Positions 12,459 through 14,266 of a stretch of DNA of 14,266 bases are shown here, in pieces (the stretch's first letter is position 1; the number at the start of each line of letters is the position of its first letter). The notes below the pieces were generated by a model, which did not search any database, had not been told where the DNA came from, and saw only the letters and a program-made list of their open reading frames with translations. Origin of the DNA: Candidatus Poseidoniaceae archaeon. Its GTDB lineage: Archaea; Thermoplasmatota; Poseidoniia; Poseidoniales; Poseidoniaceae. The stretch spans positions 1-14,266 of the forward strand of contig JAQXFL010000167.1 in the NCBI GenBank assembly GCA_029250345.1, given 5' to 3'. The position numbers were made by a program, and so were the translations under genes.

Positions 12459-14242
12459 TTGTCTCCCTCCTTCAGGGTTTCAAGAATAAGTTTGGCATAG
12501 ATTCCAGCACGTGGGGGTACGCCGTCGCTGTAAGCAACAGAGCGGACCTTTGTGATGAGGTCATTTGGTAATTCCTTTCGCAGAATGCCGTACATTTGTC
12601 CGTCGCGGTTGATTTCGAGTACAATTGTCGTCTCATGACGTCGAATGAATTCTTCGACGCCGCTGTGCAGAGGAAGTGCTCGAACTCTGCACTGGCTCAC
12701 TTTGATTCCAGTGGCTTCGAGAATATCGTCGATTTCTTGGATGGTGTTCTCCATGCTTCCAAGGTAGATGATTCCAACTTCACATTCGTCTTCCTCGCGA
12801 AGAATCGGTGCAGGTAGATCGTCACGTGCCCCATCGATTTTACGCTTGAGCCGTTGCATGAGTTCAAAGTAATCATCGGGCTTTTCAGAGTAAACACCCT
12901 TCGGATTGTGTCCTGTTCCACGGTAGAGAATAGGGTCCATGCCGGAGCCTGGTAGTGTGCGGTAAGGGATACCATCGCCGTCCACGTCGAGATAGCGGCC
13001 GAACTCTTCGAATGCTTCAAAGACATCACGTTCTCGAACAACTTTTCCACGGTCCATGGCCTGGTCAGGGTATTCAAATCCTTCACAAGCCCAGCGATTC
13101 ATACCTAAGTCAAGGTCGCTCAATCCGAAGACGGGTGTTTGGTAGCGTTCTGAATAGTCGAATGCTCTCCAACCGAATTCGAAACACTCTTCGACGGTTC
13201 CGGGGATGAGAACGATGTGTTGTGTATCGCCGTGGCTGCCTTCGTACAGCAGCGTGATGTCAGATTGTTGTGTGCGCGTAGGAAGTCCTGTCGAGGGGCC
13301 TACACGGTTGACGTCCCAAAACACTGAAGGGATTTCAGCGAAGTATCCCAGTCCGATAAATTCCTGCATGAGCGAAATACCGGGTCCCGATGTTGCGGTC
13401 ATTCCACGGCCGCCGGCCCAGCCTGCCCCGAGTACCATGCCGGCAGCAGCGAGCTCGTCCTCTGCTTGGATAACCGCACAGGTGGCGTTTCCATCATCGT
13501 CGGTACGTAATTGCGGGATGTAATTGATAATCCCCTCTGCAAGTGAAGAGGATGGTGTGATTGGATACCAAGCGAGCATTTGAACACCGCCAAAGATACA
13601 TCCAAGAGCCGCCGCTTCGTTTCCTTCGATGAAGAATTGCGGTTTTTCTATGACTCGCTTTTCAACGACGTACGGGTCGTTCTTTGAGAGGTTTTCTTTG
13701 AAATAGTCACGTCCTAGTCCGAGAGCAGTGATGTTCAGTTCGACGGCAGTAGCCTTACCCTTGAATTGTTTCGCTACGGCAGCTTCGAGTTCTTCTTGGT
13801 CGATTCCAAGAAGTTCAGCAAGTACGCCAACATAGATGATGTTGGTCACTAGTTTTGCTATTTTAGGATTGATTTTCCGAGCGAGTGCAGACATCGGCAC
13901 AGGATAAGAAATAACATCGTCCCTGTTCATTTCCATCTTTGCATTCTCGTTCCAAATGACGACTGAACCTGGTTCAAGGCTCGCCAAATCCTCGTCCCAT
14001 GTTGCAGGGTTGAGGAGGACTTGGATGTGGGTTCGATTGCCCGGGGCTTGGTATCCATTGTCTGAAAGTCGGACAATGTACCATGTTGGTAGTCCAGATA
14101 TGTTGGAAGGGAACATGTTTTTGCCGCTTACTGGGACTCCCATTTCAAAGAGAGATTGGAGGAGAATGAGGTTTGCAGATTGCGAACCTGTTCCGTTGGC
14201 AGTGGCGATGTTAATGGTGAAGTCGTTTGCAATGGTGTCCAT
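12455..14242 (-). CDS. korA: 2-oxoacid:ferredoxin oxidoreductase, fused gamma-alpha subunit (KorA)
   Basis: The partner of KorB; together they feed reduced ferredoxin and acyl-CoA (succinyl-CoA if the substrate is 2-oxoglutarate) to central metabolism in the cytoplasm. The 595-residue chain is a natural fusion. The gamma domain (about 1-190) includes NGTGSQSANLILLQSLF (16-32) and MFPSNISG (43-50). The alpha part (about 205-595) has AWYPITPSSSLAE (224-236, the YPITP motif contacting TPP and substrate), QAEDELAAAGM, TATSGPGISLM (282-292), GPSTGLPTRTQQSD (315-328) and a C-terminal transketolase-like domain. The gamma-alpha order is that of the two-subunit KorAB class; no separate ferredoxin-like delta subunit is present. 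ATG 14242 has AGGGG ten bases upstream. The stop overlaps the korB start by four bases. The promoter lies mostly beyond the window edge. Confidence 0.95.
   Translation of the reverse strand: MDTIANDFTINIATANGTGSQSANLILLQSLFEMGVPVSGKNMFPSNISGLPTWYIVRLSDNGYQAPGNRTHIQVLLNPATWDEDLASLEPGSVVIWNENAKMEMNRDDVISYPVPMSALARKINPKIAKLVTNIIYVGVLAELLGIDQEELEAAVAKQFKGKATAVELNITALGLGRDYFKENLSKNDPYVVEKRVIEKPQFFIEGNEAAALGCIFGGVQMLAWYPITPSSSLAEGIINYIPQLRTDDDGNATCAVIQAEDELAAAGMVLGAGWAGGRGMTATSGPGISLMQEFIGLGYFAEIPSVFWDVNRVGPSTGLPTRTQQSDITLLYEGSHGDTQHIVLIPGTVEECFEFGWRAFDYSERYQTPVFGLSDLDLGMNRWACEGFEYPDQAMDRGKVVRERDVFEAFEEFGRYLDVDGDGIPYRTLPGSGMDPILYRGTGHNPKGVYSEKPDDYFELMQRLKRKIDGARDDLPAPILREEDECEVGIIYLGSMENTIQEIDDILEATGIKVSQCRVRALPLHSGVEEFIRRHETTIVLEINRDGQMYGILRKELPNDLITKVRSVAYSDGVPPRAGIYAKLILETLKEGDN
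12465..12470 (-). promoter_or_regulatory. Strong Shine-Dalgarno site fixing the korB TTG start
   Basis: GGAGGG on the minus strand lies six bases before TTG 12458-12456, inside the last codons of korA. No upstream ATG in frame is available and the next in-frame ATG is far inside conserved sequence, so this site decides the unusual start codon. Confidence 0.75.
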
Positions 14243-14266
14243 TGTGTGTTTTCCCCTGAGAGTAGT

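Noticed and set aside
1..14266. A defence island or mobile element
   Set aside because: No integrase, transposase, toxin-antitoxin, nuclease-helicase defence gene or attachment repeats at either tRNA; the genes are mostly housekeeping.

Overview
The window looks like a piece of archaeal chromosome, most likely a marine Group II/III euryarchaeote (Poseidoniales-like) or a close relative. This placement is inference: no rRNA or ribosomal-protein marker is present. The signs are an archaeal-type NFACT protein with the N-terminus MKAAMSSFDL, a tRNA-Gln with an A1-U72 pair and an enlarged D-loop, ferredoxin-dependent 2-oxoacid oxidation by a two-subunit KorAB enzyme, and small acidic membrane-anchored proteins. 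These sit beside bacterial-looking enzymes (RNase PH, thiolase, Nudix/metallo-beta-lactamase, a zinc-independent MDR), a mix common in that group. Coding is dense, base composition looks fairly even, and I see no transposase, integrase, CRISPR array or phage gene. No gene-free stretch exceeds about 110 bases.

Layout. Positions 1-1868 are all on the minus strand: a bacterial-type RNase PH, then tRNA-Phe(GAA), then a membrane-anchored protein cut off by the left edge. Divergent from RNase PH, on the plus strand, are a thiolase and a DEAD-box RNA helicase with an RGG-rich tail (1965-4682). The helicase meets the NFACT ribosome-quality-control factor head-on with one base between the stop codons. 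NFACT is the last gene of a minus-strand series (9463-4684): a Nudix + metallo-beta-lactamase fusion, a VAT-1-like zinc-independent MDR oxidoreductase, then NFACT. Across a divergent intergenic region with an inverted repeat lies a short plus-strand unit: a 64-residue membrane protein, tRNA-Gln(CUG) and a glutaredoxin. The right end is a minus-strand cluster, korA (gamma-alpha fusion), korB and a single-pass protein with a C-terminal DUF2135/YfaP-like domain. Its korB-DUF2135 junction carries a 9-bp stem-loop.

Function. Two themes run through the window. One is RNA and translation upkeep: RNase PH, two tRNAs, DEAD helicase, NFACT, and possibly the Nudix/MBL fusion, whose C-terminal half resembles the LACTB2 ribonuclease family. 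The other is CoA and redox metabolism: thiolase, 2-oxoacid:ferredoxin oxidoreductase, MDR, glutaredoxin, and possibly the same fusion, whose Nudix half resembles the NUDT19/RP2 group. I found no clearly new multi-gene system. The least ordinary items are the Nudix-MBL fusion at the head of the NFACT series, the stem-loop enclosing the korB stop codon, two perfect inverted repeats in divergent promoter regions, the T-arm mismatch in tRNA-Gln, and the DUF2135-like protein beside korAB.
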